NCBI GenBank assembly: GCA_964442745.1
Contig: CAYUAI010000013.1
Coordinates: 5,329 to 69,328, forward strand
From: CAYUAI01 sp964442745
GTDB taxonomy: Bacteria; Pseudomonadota; Gammaproteobacteria; S012-40
Direction of reading: 5' to 3'
DNA length: 64,000 nucleotides
Under the pieces are notes generated by a model, which saw nothing but the letters and a program-made list of their open reading frames with translations, was not told where the DNA came from and ran no database searches. A program made the position numbers and the translations under genes. Of this stretch, positions 33,716 to 42,077 are shown piece by piece; the first letter of the stretch is position 1; the number at the start of each line of letters is the position of its first letter.

Positions 33716-36136
33716 TTATACGTCTAGGTTATGCACCGACAGAGCATGTTGCTCAATGAAGTTTCTGCGCGGTTCGACATGGTCACCCATCAACGTAGTA
33801 AATATCTCATCTGCCGAAATGGCGTCTTCAATTTTAACTTGCAATAAACGCCGAGTTTCAGCATTCATGGTAGTTTCCCATAATTGCTCGGGATTCATTT
33901 CACCTAATCCTTTATAGCGTTGGATATCTTGACCTCGCTTGGCATCATCGAGTAACCAGTCGATGGCTTGCTTATACGATGTGATTGGTTGGGTTCTTTC
34001 CTTTTTCTTGATATAGGCACCTTCTCCAAGGAGTCCATGCAAGCTATTTCCGAGTTTGATAAACTTCTGATATTCTGCCGAATTAAATAGTGCGGGATCC
34101 AAGACAATATCGTTAGTGACCCCATGTTTAGTTTGTTCGATGAGGATATCGAAATGGATATTTTCTGGATCGCTATCGATGCGGCGTATTTCGCCTGAGA
34201 ATTTCACTTGTTCTGAGTCAGCGTTAAGTCGGGTGATTAATTCCTCAACCCAGGACTTGAGTTCGGTTTCGTTGTTAAGCATTTCATTAGTTAATTCAGG
34301 TAGATAGATTAGCTTTTCTAATAATTGACGATTGTAGCGATTGGCAAGCCGGGTAATGGTGGACATGACGGTTTGGTATTCCATGGATAAGGCTTCCATG
34401 GCATGGCCTGAGATGGCAGGGGAGTTACTATCTAGGAATAATTCTGCATTCTGTAAGGCGGTTTGTAATAAATAATGGTTGAGTGCGGCATCGTCTTTTA
34501 CATAGGTTTCTTGCTTATTTTTTTTCACTTTGTAAAGTGGGGGTTGTGCAATGTAGATGTGGCCGCGCTCTAATATTTCTGGCATTTGCCGGTAGAAAAA
34601 TGTTAATAGTAAGGTGCGGATATGTGATCCATCCACGTCGGCGTCAGTCATGATGATAATTCGATGGTATCGTAATTTTTCAATATCAAATTCTTCTCGG
34701 CCAATACCGCAGCCTAAGGCGGTGATTAGGGTACCGACTTCAGCCGATGAAATCATTTTGTCAAAGCGGGCTTTTTCTACATTAAGAATTTTACCTTTGA
34801 GCGGCAAAATCGCTTGGTATTTTCGATGACGCCCTTGTTTTGCAGATCCCCCCGCAGAATCACCTTCCACTAAGAATAATTCGGAGAGGGCCGGGTCTTT
34901 TTCTTGGCAGTCCGCCAGTTTGCCGGGTAGCCCAGCAATATCGAGTGCCCCTTTACGGCGAGTCATTTCTCGGGCTTTTCTAGCAGCTTCTCGGGCCCTC
35001 GCTGCATCAACGATTTTTAGCGTTACTTGTTTGGCATCTTGTGGATTTTCCAATAAGAACATTTGTAATTGTTCGTTCATGGTTGATTCCACAATGCCCT
35101 TGACCTCGGATGAAACTAACTTGTCTTTAGTCTGAGAAGAGAATTTAGGATCAGGGACTTTTACCGAGAGGACGGCGGTTAAGCCCTCCCTGGAATCATC
35201 GCCACTGATGGCGACTTTGGCGTTTTTAGCAATACCTTCTCGTTCGATATATTGGTTTAAGGTGCGTGTGAGAGCACCTCTGAAGCCGGCTAAGTGGCTG
35301 CCGCCATCTCTTTGAGGAATATTGTTTGTGAAGCAAAAAATGTTCTCCTGATAGGAGTCATTCCATTGCATAGCCACTTCTACCTCAATGTCCTCTTTGG
35401 TGACTTTAAAGTAGAAAACATTGTTATGGATCGGCGTCTTCATTTGATTTAAATGTGCGATAAACGCTTTGATGCCGCCGATATACTCAAAGGTATCAGA
35501 TTTGTTACTGCGTTTATCTGTGAGGACAATTTTAACCCCTGAATTTAGAAAAGAGAGCTCTCTCAGGCGTTTGGTTAAAATATCGTAGTGGAAGTCGATA
35601 TCCGTGAAGGTGGCTGGACTGGGGTTAAAACGGATTTTGGTACCACTTTTGGTGGTTTCTTCTAACTGTTTTAGGTTATCTGATGGATTACCATGAATGT
35701 ATTCTTGATAATATTTATAACCTTGGCGATAGATTGTGAGTTCTAGTTTCTCTGAGAGTGCGTTAACGACGGAGACACCGACACCATGGAGTCCGCCTGA
35801 GACTTTATAAGAGTTATCATCAAACTTTCCACCGGCATGCAATACTGTCATAATGACTTCTGCCGCTGACTTGCCTTCTTCTTGATGGATATCCACTGGA
35901 ATACCCCGACCGTTATCAGTCACGGTAACGGAGTTATCGGATTCGATAGCAACGGTAATTTCGTTACAATAACCCGCTAAGGCTTCATCAATGGAGTTAT
36001 CAACGACTTCGAAAACCATGTGATGCAGGCCGGTACCATCATCCGTATCGCCAATGTACATTCCCGGTCGTTTACGTACGGCGTCCAGACCTTTTAAAAC
36101 TTTAATATTGGTAGAATCGTAGGTGGGTTCAGACAT
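33716..36136 (-). CDS. gyrB: DNA gyrase subunit B
   Basis: An 806-residue ATPase subunit of DNA gyrase. GHKL ATPase motifs: EVVDNSIDEALAGYC, VTDNGRGIPVD, GGLHGVGVSVVNALS. The Toprim domain has FLVEGDSAGGSAKQGR and MTDADVDGSHIRTLLLTFF. The C-terminal domain carries QRYKGLGEMNPEQLWETTM and the gammaproteobacterial insertion between Toprim and tail. Length is normal for that class. It is the last of the dnaA-dnaN-recF-gyrB series, each gene separated by 120-220 bp. Confidence 0.98.
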   Translation of the reverse strand: MSEPTYDSTNIKVLKGLDAVRKRPGMYIGDTDDGTGLHHMVFEVVDNSIDEALAGYCNEITVAIESDNSVTVTDNGRGIPVDIHQEEGKSAAEVIMTVLHAGGKFDDNSYKVSGGLHGVGVSVVNALSEKLELTIYRQGYKYYQEYIHGNPSDNLKQLEETTKSGTKIRFNPSPATFTDIDFHYDILTKRLRELSFLNSGVKIVLTDKRSNKSDTFEYIGGIKAFIAHLNQMKTPIHNNVFYFKVTKEDIEVEVAMQWNDSYQENIFCFTNNIPQRDGGSHLAGFRGALTRTLNQYIEREGIAKNAKVAISGDDSREGLTAVLSVKVPDPKFSSQTKDKLVSSEVKGIVESTMNEQLQMFLLENPQDAKQVTLKIVDAARAREAARKAREMTRRKGALDIAGLPGKLADCQEKDPALSELFLVEGDSAGGSAKQGRHRKYQAILPLKGKILNVEKARFDKMISSAEVGTLITALGCGIGREEFDIEKLRYHRIIIMTDADVDGSHIRTLLLTFFYRQMPEILERGHIYIAQPPLYKVKKNKQETYVKDDAALNHYLLQTALQNAELFLDSNSPAISGHAMEALSMEYQTVMSTITRLANRYNRQLLEKLIYLPELTNEMLNNETELKSWVEELITRLNADSEQVKFSGEIRRIDSDPENIHFDILIEQTKHGVTNDIVLDPALFNSAEYQKFIKLGNSLHGLLGEGAYIKKKERTQPITSYKQAIDWLLDDAKRGQDIQRYKGLGEMNPEQLWETTMNAETRRLLQVKIEDAISADEIFTTLMGDHVEPRRNFIEQHALSVHNLDV

Positions 36137-36260
36137 AAATTAATCACCAAATAAAAAATGCTAAAAATAACCTAAATACTTGCTTTTATTCCAAATCAGT
36201 GGCTAATGTACGGTGTCTTGTTTTTATATGCACTGTATGAAATGTAAACCTTAAGTAGGA

Positions 36261-37346
36261 TTAAGGTGAAACCATACCATGTTTCACGTGAAACACATTG
36301 TGTAATGAACTCATGCTCAAAGGAAGTGCTCTATAATTTGCTGTTGTTAGTAATGCTTGTATGCCCTCATTATATAATATTCTCATCAGTTTAGCTGAAT
36401 GTTCTTGGTCTAATTCAGCACTAATGTCATCTAAAAGAACTAAGGTTTGTGTTGATAATTTGTTAAGAAGTAATTTTTGTTGAGCGAGCCAAAGTGCATA
36501 AACGAGTAGCTTTTGCTGGCCGCGAGAAATTCGATCTTTAATTGGGCAATCCGATAGGTATAACTTAAAATCAGCACGATGAGGTCCATATTCAGTGCGC
36601 TTTAATAACGTATCTCTATTTCTATTTTTTACCAAAACATCTAAATAGTCTTTCTGCTTAGGCCAGCCTTGCTCATAAGTAATATCGACTTTGGAAATAT
36701 CTAATAATTCTTTGATGAAGGGGACAAGAATAGGCATTAAGTCATTAAGATAGTTGCGTCGCTTACTGGTGATGCTTTGATTAAACTGATCTAACTGGAG
36801 ATCCCAGGCCTGAAGTTCATGAGGTGTCTGTTGTCGTGATGGTTGTGCTAATAGTGAATTTCTCTGTTTTAACACACGGTGAAATGAGGACCATTCTTGA
36901 CCAAAGCTATGTTCCACGTGAAACACACCCCAATCTAAGAATTTGCGTCGCCATTGAGGGCCTTCTTCGAGTAATTTTGAACTATTAGGTCCAATGAAAA
37001 TAACGGGGAGTTCTTTAGCTAAATCCGATAAACGATGGGCAGGATTCCCGTTAATTTTAAGTGCTAACCAACTATGTCTATCACGATGCAGAGCTAACCG
37101 TATGTGTTGTCCTGCGCTATTTAATTTACTGCCATGAATGATGAAAGCGTCACAGTGCTCTTTGATGACATTGCTGAGTTTATTTGTCCGAAAGGAACGG
37201 CCACTACTCAGAATATAGATGGCTTCTAATAGACTTGTTTTACCACTGCCATTTTCTCCTTCAAATAAATTAATTCCTGAGTCCAGCTCAAGCTTAACTT
37301 GCTCGATATTTCTGATGTTTTGTATAGATACGGTACTTAACGTCAT
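36261..37346 (-). CDS. recF: DNA replication and repair protein RecF
   Basis: A 361-residue SMC-like ATPase that helps load RecA at gaps. Walker A is LFEGENGSGKTSLLEAIYIL, the signature is DRISRGQQKLLVYALW and Walker B is TLVLLDDISAELD. Length is normal. Two parS sites lie inside the gene, at 36280-36295 and 36910-36925; both encode FHVxH in the same frame (NVFHVKHG near the C-terminus and GVFHVEHS near residue 142). Confidence 0.96.
   Translation of the reverse strand: MTLSTVSIQNIRNIEQVKLELDSGINLFEGENGSGKTSLLEAIYILSSGRSFRTNKLSNVIKEHCDAFIIHGSKLNSAGQHIRLALHRDRHSWLALKINGNPAHRLSDLAKELPVIFIGPNSSKLLEEGPQWRRKFLDWGVFHVEHSFGQEWSSFHRVLKQRNSLLAQPSRQQTPHELQAWDLQLDQFNQSITSKRRNYLNDLMPILVPFIKELLDISKVDITYEQGWPKQKDYLDVLVKNRNRDTLLKRTEYGPHRADFKLYLSDCPIKDRISRGQQKLLVYALWLAQQKLLLNKLSTQTLVLLDDISAELDQEHSAKLMRILYNEGIQALLTTANYRALPLSMSSLHNVFHVKHGMVSP
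36280..36295. promoter_or_regulatory. parS centromere site, exact consensus
   Basis: TGTTTCACGTGAAACA is an exact match to the bacterial parS consensus, a 16-bp perfect palindrome bound by ParB. It lies in the last codons of recF. The genome's ParA and ParB are encoded at 48085-49775. Confidence 0.93.
36910..36925. promoter_or_regulatory. Second parS site, one mismatch
   Basis: TGTTCCACGTGAAACA differs from consensus at one position (C for T at position 5) and lies 630 bp from the first site, inside recF. Confidence 0.85.
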
Positions 37347-37440
37347 ACGATAAGGTAAGAGAGGGTGTTGGCAAATAGAAAAATCTTTAAATAAAAAGCA
37401 AATAGCTGGAACCGGAAAAATTAATCCATTTCCATCATGG

Positions 37441-37465
37441 GTAACACCTGTTTTAGCAGGTGATT
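37441..37465 (-). terminator. Hairpin in the dnaN-recF gap
   Basis: CACCTG/CAGGTG arms around TTTTAG, extended by GTAA/TTAC with a bulge, lie 100 bp downstream of dnaN. There is no T-run in the direction of transcription, so an attenuator or processing stem is as likely as a terminator. Confidence 0.3.
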
Positions 37466-37562
37466 ACATTGTATTTTTTTATAATATACTCATGAATTAT
37501 AGGCTTCAGTGAACTGGGATGACAAAGAAAAAGCATCCGTCCGAAAATAACGGTTTGCATAC

Positions 37563-38666
37563 TTATAGTCGCATTGGCATTACCACATATAAACAATCTT
37601 CCCCCTGTTCTTGGCTAATCAGTGCACACTTATTAGCGCTAGCAATTTTAATATTGACGGTATCATCAGAGATTGCATTAATTGCATCGACTAAATAACT
37701 GACATTAAAACCAATTTTGAGCTTATCGCCCGAAAATTCGACAGCGAGTTCATCTTCTGCTTCTTCATGTTCAGGGTTAATCGCAACGGCTTTTAGCTTA
37801 TTATCTTTGATTTCAATGCGTATACCACGGTATTTTTCATTAGAAAGCACAGAGGCTCGAATTAAACATTGCCGTAAGGCAAGTTTGTCAGCGACAATGT
37901 AGTCGCCTTCTCCGGGTGGTATTACCATTTTATAATTAGGGTATTCGCCATCGATCAATTTCGAGGTGAATATGCTATCCGTTAATTTTATTTGGATATA
38001 ATTATTTCCTATGGATATAGTGGCTTTATCTTCGGCCTCTTCTAACAATCGAGTTAACTCGATCACGGCTTTGCGCGGGATAATGATTTTCAATGGGTCG
38101 GTTAATTGAAAATCGCCAGGCATCGTGCACATGGCCAGGCGATGGCCATCCGTGGCGACGGTTCTCACTTGATTGTTTGAAAGTTCAAGAAGTAAGCCAT
38201 TTAAATAGAATCTGACATCTTGTATGGCCATGGCAAAGTGGGTTTTATCAATTAATGTTTTTAATTTATTTTGCGGGATGTCAAATGTAAAAAGCTGTTG
38301 TGAGGTTTCTACACTGGGAAATTCGTCAGCGGGTAACGTCGACAAGGTAAAACGGATTTTACCGCTGCGTAGCAATACTTTGTCGTCTTTCGATTCAAAT
38401 TGTAACTTGGCTTCTTCTGGCAAGGTGCGGCAGGAATCTAAAAATTTCTTGATGGGAACCGTGGTGGCTCCTTCAGAAACGGATTTGTCGAGAAACGTTT
38501 TAGCGACGATTTCAACTTCTAAGTCAGTGGCGGTGAGGGTTAATTCATTATTAGAATTTTGCAATAGTACATTCGACAAGATTGGCATGGTTTGTCGGCG
38601 CTCGACCACGCCACTGATCAGTTGTAATGGTCTTAATAACTCTTCCTTTGTCACGGTAAACTTCAT
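37563..38666 (-). CDS. dnaN: DNA polymerase III beta sliding clamp
   Basis: A 367-residue clamp that tethers polymerase III to DNA and recruits Hda, mismatch repair and other partners. Typical sequence: MKFTVTKEELLRPLQLISGV at the start, QTMPILSNVLL, KTHFAMAIQDVRFYLNGLLL, RVATDGHRLAMC, and the C-terminal CLYVVMPMRL. Three tandem domains of about 120 residues. It follows dnaA with about 186 bp between and is read in the same direction. Confidence 0.97.
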   Translation of the reverse strand: MKFTVTKEELLRPLQLISGVVERRQTMPILSNVLLQNSNNELTLTATDLEVEIVAKTFLDKSVSEGATTVPIKKFLDSCRTLPEEAKLQFESKDDKVLLRSGKIRFTLSTLPADEFPSVETSQQLFTFDIPQNKLKTLIDKTHFAMAIQDVRFYLNGLLLELSNNQVRTVATDGHRLAMCTMPGDFQLTDPLKIIIPRKAVIELTRLLEEAEDKATISIGNNYIQIKLTDSIFTSKLIDGEYPNYKMVIPPGEGDYIVADKLALRQCLIRASVLSNEKYRGIRIEIKDNKLKAVAINPEHEEAEDELAVEFSGDKLKIGFNVSYLVDAINAISDDTVNIKIASANKCALISQEQGEDCLYVVMPMRL

Positions 38667-38852
38667 TCATTATATCCTTTCGAAGATTTTCTTTTTAAGA
38701 AGTGGCTTGAATAAGAGTCGCGGGTAAAATATTGTATTGCAGTCGTCAATGGTCAATTCTTCACTATCATCTCAAAATCAACTACATAGTATTAAGCAAT
38801 TAATGATCGATGACCATTGCTTGCCTGTCAAGTTGTTTTCTTGGATAAGTTA

Positions 38853-40241
38853 TTAAGCGGTTAAGGTGCGTAATAAGTTACTGAAATCTTCTTCAACTTT
38901 TGCATTACTTTTGCGTAGATCAATGACTTTTTTACAGGCATGTAATACGGTGGTGTGATCTCTTCCTCCAAATGCATTACCTATTTCTGGCAGGCTGTGA
39001 TTGGTTAGTTCTTTCGCTAGGGCCATCGCGATTTGTCGTGGTCTAGTTACTGAACGGGTACGTGTTTTAGCGTGTAAGTCGTTCACTCTTATTTTGAAAT
39101 ATTCAGCGACTGTTTTTTGAATATTTTCTATGGTGACGAGTTTATCCTGAATGGCTAACAAATCTTTGAGCGCTTCTTTGGTGAAATCGATGGTAATTTG
39201 TTCTCCCATAAAGCGTGCATTTGCCACCACTCTTTTCAGGGCTCCTTCCAGCTCACGGATATTAGAGCGAATTTTTTTGGCAATGAAAAAAGCGACTTCG
39301 GGGGGGACCGCCATGTCGAGTGAGTGTGATTTGCTCAGGATGATTGCGACACGTGTTTCGAGTTCCGGGGGTTCGACAGAAACGGTCAGTCCCCAGCCAA
39401 ATCGAGACTTTAAACGCTCTTCTAGGCCAGAGACTTCTTTCGGATATTTATCACAGGTTAATATCACTTGTTGCTGGCCTTCTAGCAAAGCATTGAAGGT
39501 ATGAAAAAACTCTTCTTGAGAGCGTTCTTTACCGGCAAAAAACTGTATATCGTCAATGAGCAGCAGGTTAAGTGAGCGATAATAACGTTTAAATTCGTTG
39601 ATGGCATTGTGCTGTAAGGCTTTCACCATATCTTGAACGAATTTTTCAGAGTGTAAATAAGCGACTTTTGCCTTCGGCTTGGTTTGCAAAATATAATGGC
39701 CGATGGCATGCATCAAATGGGTTTTGCCTAAGCCAACCCCACCATATAAAAATAATGGGTTGTAAGCACCGCCTGGGTTTTCGGCCACTTGTAAGGCCGC
39801 CGCTCGTGCGAGTTGGTTAGATTTGCCTTCGACAAATTTTTCAAAGGTGTATTCTTTGTTTAGAAATGCGTTAGTGCCTACACTGGGTGCATCTCGGATA
39901 GTTTTTTCTGGCCTAACGAGTGGTGGCTCATTCGCTGGTGGTATTGCTTCATCATGGCTTGTTGCTGGAATAAGCGGTGTTGCATTATTTTCATCAGCTA
40001 ATGGATCGATTTCCATGGAAATGATCGGTGCGGCTTGTTCATCAATGTCACGGCAAATCTGTAAAATTCGATCCCGAAAACGATCAGAAACCCAATCAAG
40101 CACAAATTGATTGGGAGCAATTAAGCGCAATTCCTTTTGGTCACCTTCGGCTCTTAGTGGGCGTATCCAGGTGTTGAATTGTTGCGCTGATAATTCTCCC
40201 TCAAGGCGATCTAGACATATGTTCCAAAGGGAATGAGGCAC
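38853..40241 (-). CDS. dnaA: Chromosomal replication initiator DnaA
   Basis: A 462-residue AAA+ initiator. Domain I begins SLWNICLDRLEGELSAQQF. A variable linker spans about 85-125. Domain III has Walker A FLYGGVGLGKTHLMHAIGHY and Walker B LLLIDDIQFFAGKERSQEEF. Domain IV carries the DnaA-box-binding signature ALAKELTNHSLPEIGNAFGG and GGRDHTTVLHACKKV. The start is GTG (MPHS) with weak ribosome site; family members begin right here. It recognises the boxes described at 3203-3366. Confidence 0.97.
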   Translation of the reverse strand: MPHSLWNICLDRLEGELSAQQFNTWIRPLRAEGDQKELRLIAPNQFVLDWVSDRFRDRILQICRDIDEQAAPIISMEIDPLADENNATPLIPATSHDEAIPPANEPPLVRPEKTIRDAPSVGTNAFLNKEYTFEKFVEGKSNQLARAAALQVAENPGGAYNPLFLYGGVGLGKTHLMHAIGHYILQTKPKAKVAYLHSEKFVQDMVKALQHNAINEFKRYYRSLNLLLIDDIQFFAGKERSQEEFFHTFNALLEGQQQVILTCDKYPKEVSGLEERLKSRFGWGLTVSVEPPELETRVAIILSKSHSLDMAVPPEVAFFIAKKIRSNIRELEGALKRVVANARFMGEQITIDFTKEALKDLLAIQDKLVTIENIQKTVAEYFKIRVNDLHAKTRTRSVTRPRQIAMALAKELTNHSLPEIGNAFGGRDHTTVLHACKKVIDLRKSNAKVEEDFSNLLRTLTA

Positions 40242-40997
40242 GAGCGTAAACCTATAATGTTAAAACCAAACTGGGGCGACCTTTTGTTCGATCTTACTTT
40301 TCCAACGCAAGGTTGCCCAAAGTTGGTCAAAAAACCAAAAAATATTTTTCCGTTTCAGGTAACTGTATTCGCCTGTTATTTGATCAGGAAAATTGTTGCT
40401 GTTATCTGAGTTTATGGGGCCAGGTAAGATCGAGTTTGTATTCCGGTACCGCTATCGATTTAAAGCGATCAATATGAAAAGGAATATCACTTGCTCGTAT
40501 TATAAGCTGACTTATATTATCCTGACCTAATTGGAGGATTAGTGATCAGTCATTGATTAACAGTTTGCTTATTAAATTCTGACGAAAAATATTAAGCTTG
40601 CGATGAGTGCATTTAAGCACACATATACTTACATAGGATTGTTTTTGGCTGTGTAAAAAGTGATTTGATCGCAGTGATGATTAAGCGGTAATCGAGTTAA
40701 TGGTTGAATGTACACACGCATAATTTTGCAAACCTACTGGCGATGAATATAGATCTATATTTTACAGCTTTCTGCTGTTTAGGTCAGTTAATTCGAATAA
40801 AATTTTTTGTTCATCAAAAACGAGTCAATTCCTGTCAGTACACAAATATTTGAAGGACAGGATTATACTTGGTTTGTACCGTGTCTGGCTAACGATCTTT
40901 TCTGCTTGAATGCTGCGTTACTCGGTGAATTTCCATGCCGATAATTTTGCTGGCGCCAGTGAGCAAATAAAGGCTTGGCGAGGCGAATTATTTTTGG
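40242..40997. other. dnaA-rpmH divergent gap, expected origin position without exact DnaA boxes
   Basis: 756 bp between the start of dnaA and the rpmH promoter. This is where pseudomonads and many relatives keep oriC, yet reading both strands I find no exact TTATNCACA box. The closest are imperfect (TTATGCGTG-like near 40717, TGTGTAAAA near 40652). Seven GATC sites fall in the 866-bp gap up to rpmH, a mild excess. It must hold the dnaA promoter. Confidence 0.5.
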
Positions 40998-41026
40998 TTG
41001 ACAAGATGAGGGCCAATGGGTATCTT
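40998..41026 (+). promoter_or_regulatory. Sigma-70 promoter of rpmH
   Basis: TTGACA at 40998-41003, a 17-base spacer and TATCTT at 41021-41026, about 82 bases upstream of rpmH. Confidence 0.55.
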
Positions 41027-41107
41027 AGGCGCCTTTTACAAGCGTATATTTTATACTCATCGGCGTGTCAGAGCGGTGAGCTAAGCGATGAGAAGCGGAT
41101 TGACATT

Positions 41108-41242
41108 ATGAAGAGAACATTCCAACCTAGCGTTATTAAACGTAAGCGAAACCATGGTTTCCGTGCGCGTATGAAAACTAAATCAGGTCGCCAGATTTTA
41201 AATGCCAGGCGTGCCAAAGGTAGAGTTAGGCTGTCAGCTTAA
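41108..41242 (+). CDS. rpmH: Ribosomal protein bL34
   Basis: A 44-residue, very basic protein of the large ribosomal subunit. The whole sequence is family-typical: MKRTFQPSVIKRKRNHGF, then RMKTKSGRQILNARRAKGR. A longer reading from 40910 exists but lacks any family match, so the start is the ATG at 41108. Unlike the common tight rpmH-rnpA pair, 255 bp separate it from rnpA. Confidence 0.97.
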   Translation: MKRTFQPSVIKRKRNHGFRARMKTKSGRQILNARRAKGRVRLSA

Positions 41243-41497
41243 TTCTGCAATGCGCTTTAACGTTTTAATATGTTAGAGAGCTCGCTGTTAAGTTGGAAAT
41301 TTCTGGGGATTGCTGCTTTTTGACCGGATTAGACATACCAGGTGGGTGTATAGCTACGCCTACCACCATGTCACGTTAATGAAAGAAGGTGCTTGCAAAA
41401 TCACCGTTAATTCAATCGTGATCGGATCTGTCCAACGAGCGCGGATCGTCCGATGTTACCGCGGGTGAAGTCTCAGGATATTTGGTCGGTGGAATGT

Positions 41498-41851
41498 GTG
41501 AGCAAATTTAGCTTGCTGTTTTCCTGGGATCAACGCTTGACTAAGCCGACTGATTTTCAGCGGGTTTTTCGGCAAGGAAAACGGCTAAAAATTCACGGTT
41601 TTGTTATTCACTACCGTGTAAACAACCTAGCACATCCAAGGCTTGGTTTAGCGATTGCGAAAAAAGTTGTCAAAACAGCGGTACAGAGAAATAACATAAA
41701 AAGAGCCATCCGCGAGAGTTTTCGTCAAAACCAAAAGAGCCTATCGAGTTTAGATATTGTTTTTGTCGCTCGCCATGGTCTACCCACTATACCGCTGCAT
41801 GAGCGGCGGGCAATTTTATTTAAGGTGTGGCAGCGCCTCAATAGTGCGTAG
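41498..41851 (+). CDS. rnpA: Ribonuclease P protein component
   Basis: A 117-residue basic protein that binds RNase P RNA for tRNA 5' processing. Family motifs: RLTKPTDFQRVFRQGKRLK, HPRLGLAIAKKVVKTAVQRN and NNIKRAIRESFRQ (the RNR-type signature). The GTG at 41498 gives a family-length N-terminus. An ATG at 41453 would add 15 residues and is possible. The 3' end overlaps yidD. Confidence 0.92.
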   Translation: MSKFSLLFSWDQRLTKPTDFQRVFRQGKRLKIHGFVIHYRVNNLAHPRLGLAIAKKVVKTAVQRNNIKRAIRESFRQNQKSLSSLDIVFVARHGLPTIPLHERRAILFKVWQRLNSA

Positions 41852-42074
41852 TTCTTTGTTAGGTCTGATATGGCTTTATCGTTATTGCATCAGTCCTGTG
41901 TTAGGTTCTCATTGTCGTTTTTACCCCAGCTGCTCCGCCTATGCCCAAGAAGCGATTACGCGATTTGGAGTTTTCCGAGGGGTTTGGTTATCGGTCAAAA
42001 GACTTTTTCGTTGCCATCCTTGGCACGAGGGTGGCTGTGACCCGGTACCTGATGAGCCCATAAAAAAAGTATAA
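41844..42074 (+). CDS. yidD: Membrane protein insertion efficiency factor YidD
   Basis: A 76-residue amphipathic membrane-associated protein that aids YidC. It shows the family core LIWLYRYCISPVLGSHCRFY, PSCSAYAQEAITRFG and RLFRCHPWHEGGCDPVP with its conserved cysteines. The GTG start at 41844 overlaps the end of rnpA by 8 bases, as is usual; an earlier in-frame ATG at 41757 would bury 29 residues in rnpA. yidC follows 3 bp later. Confidence 0.92.
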   Translation: MRSSLLGLIWLYRYCISPVLGSHCRFYPSCSAYAQEAITRFGVFRGVWLSVKRLFRCHPWHEGGCDPVPDEPIKKV

Positions 42075-42077
42075 AAC

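Noticed and set aside
40242..41107. Classical oriC in the dnaA-rpmH gap
   Set aside because: No exact DnaA boxes found on either strand; GATC count is only mildly raised.
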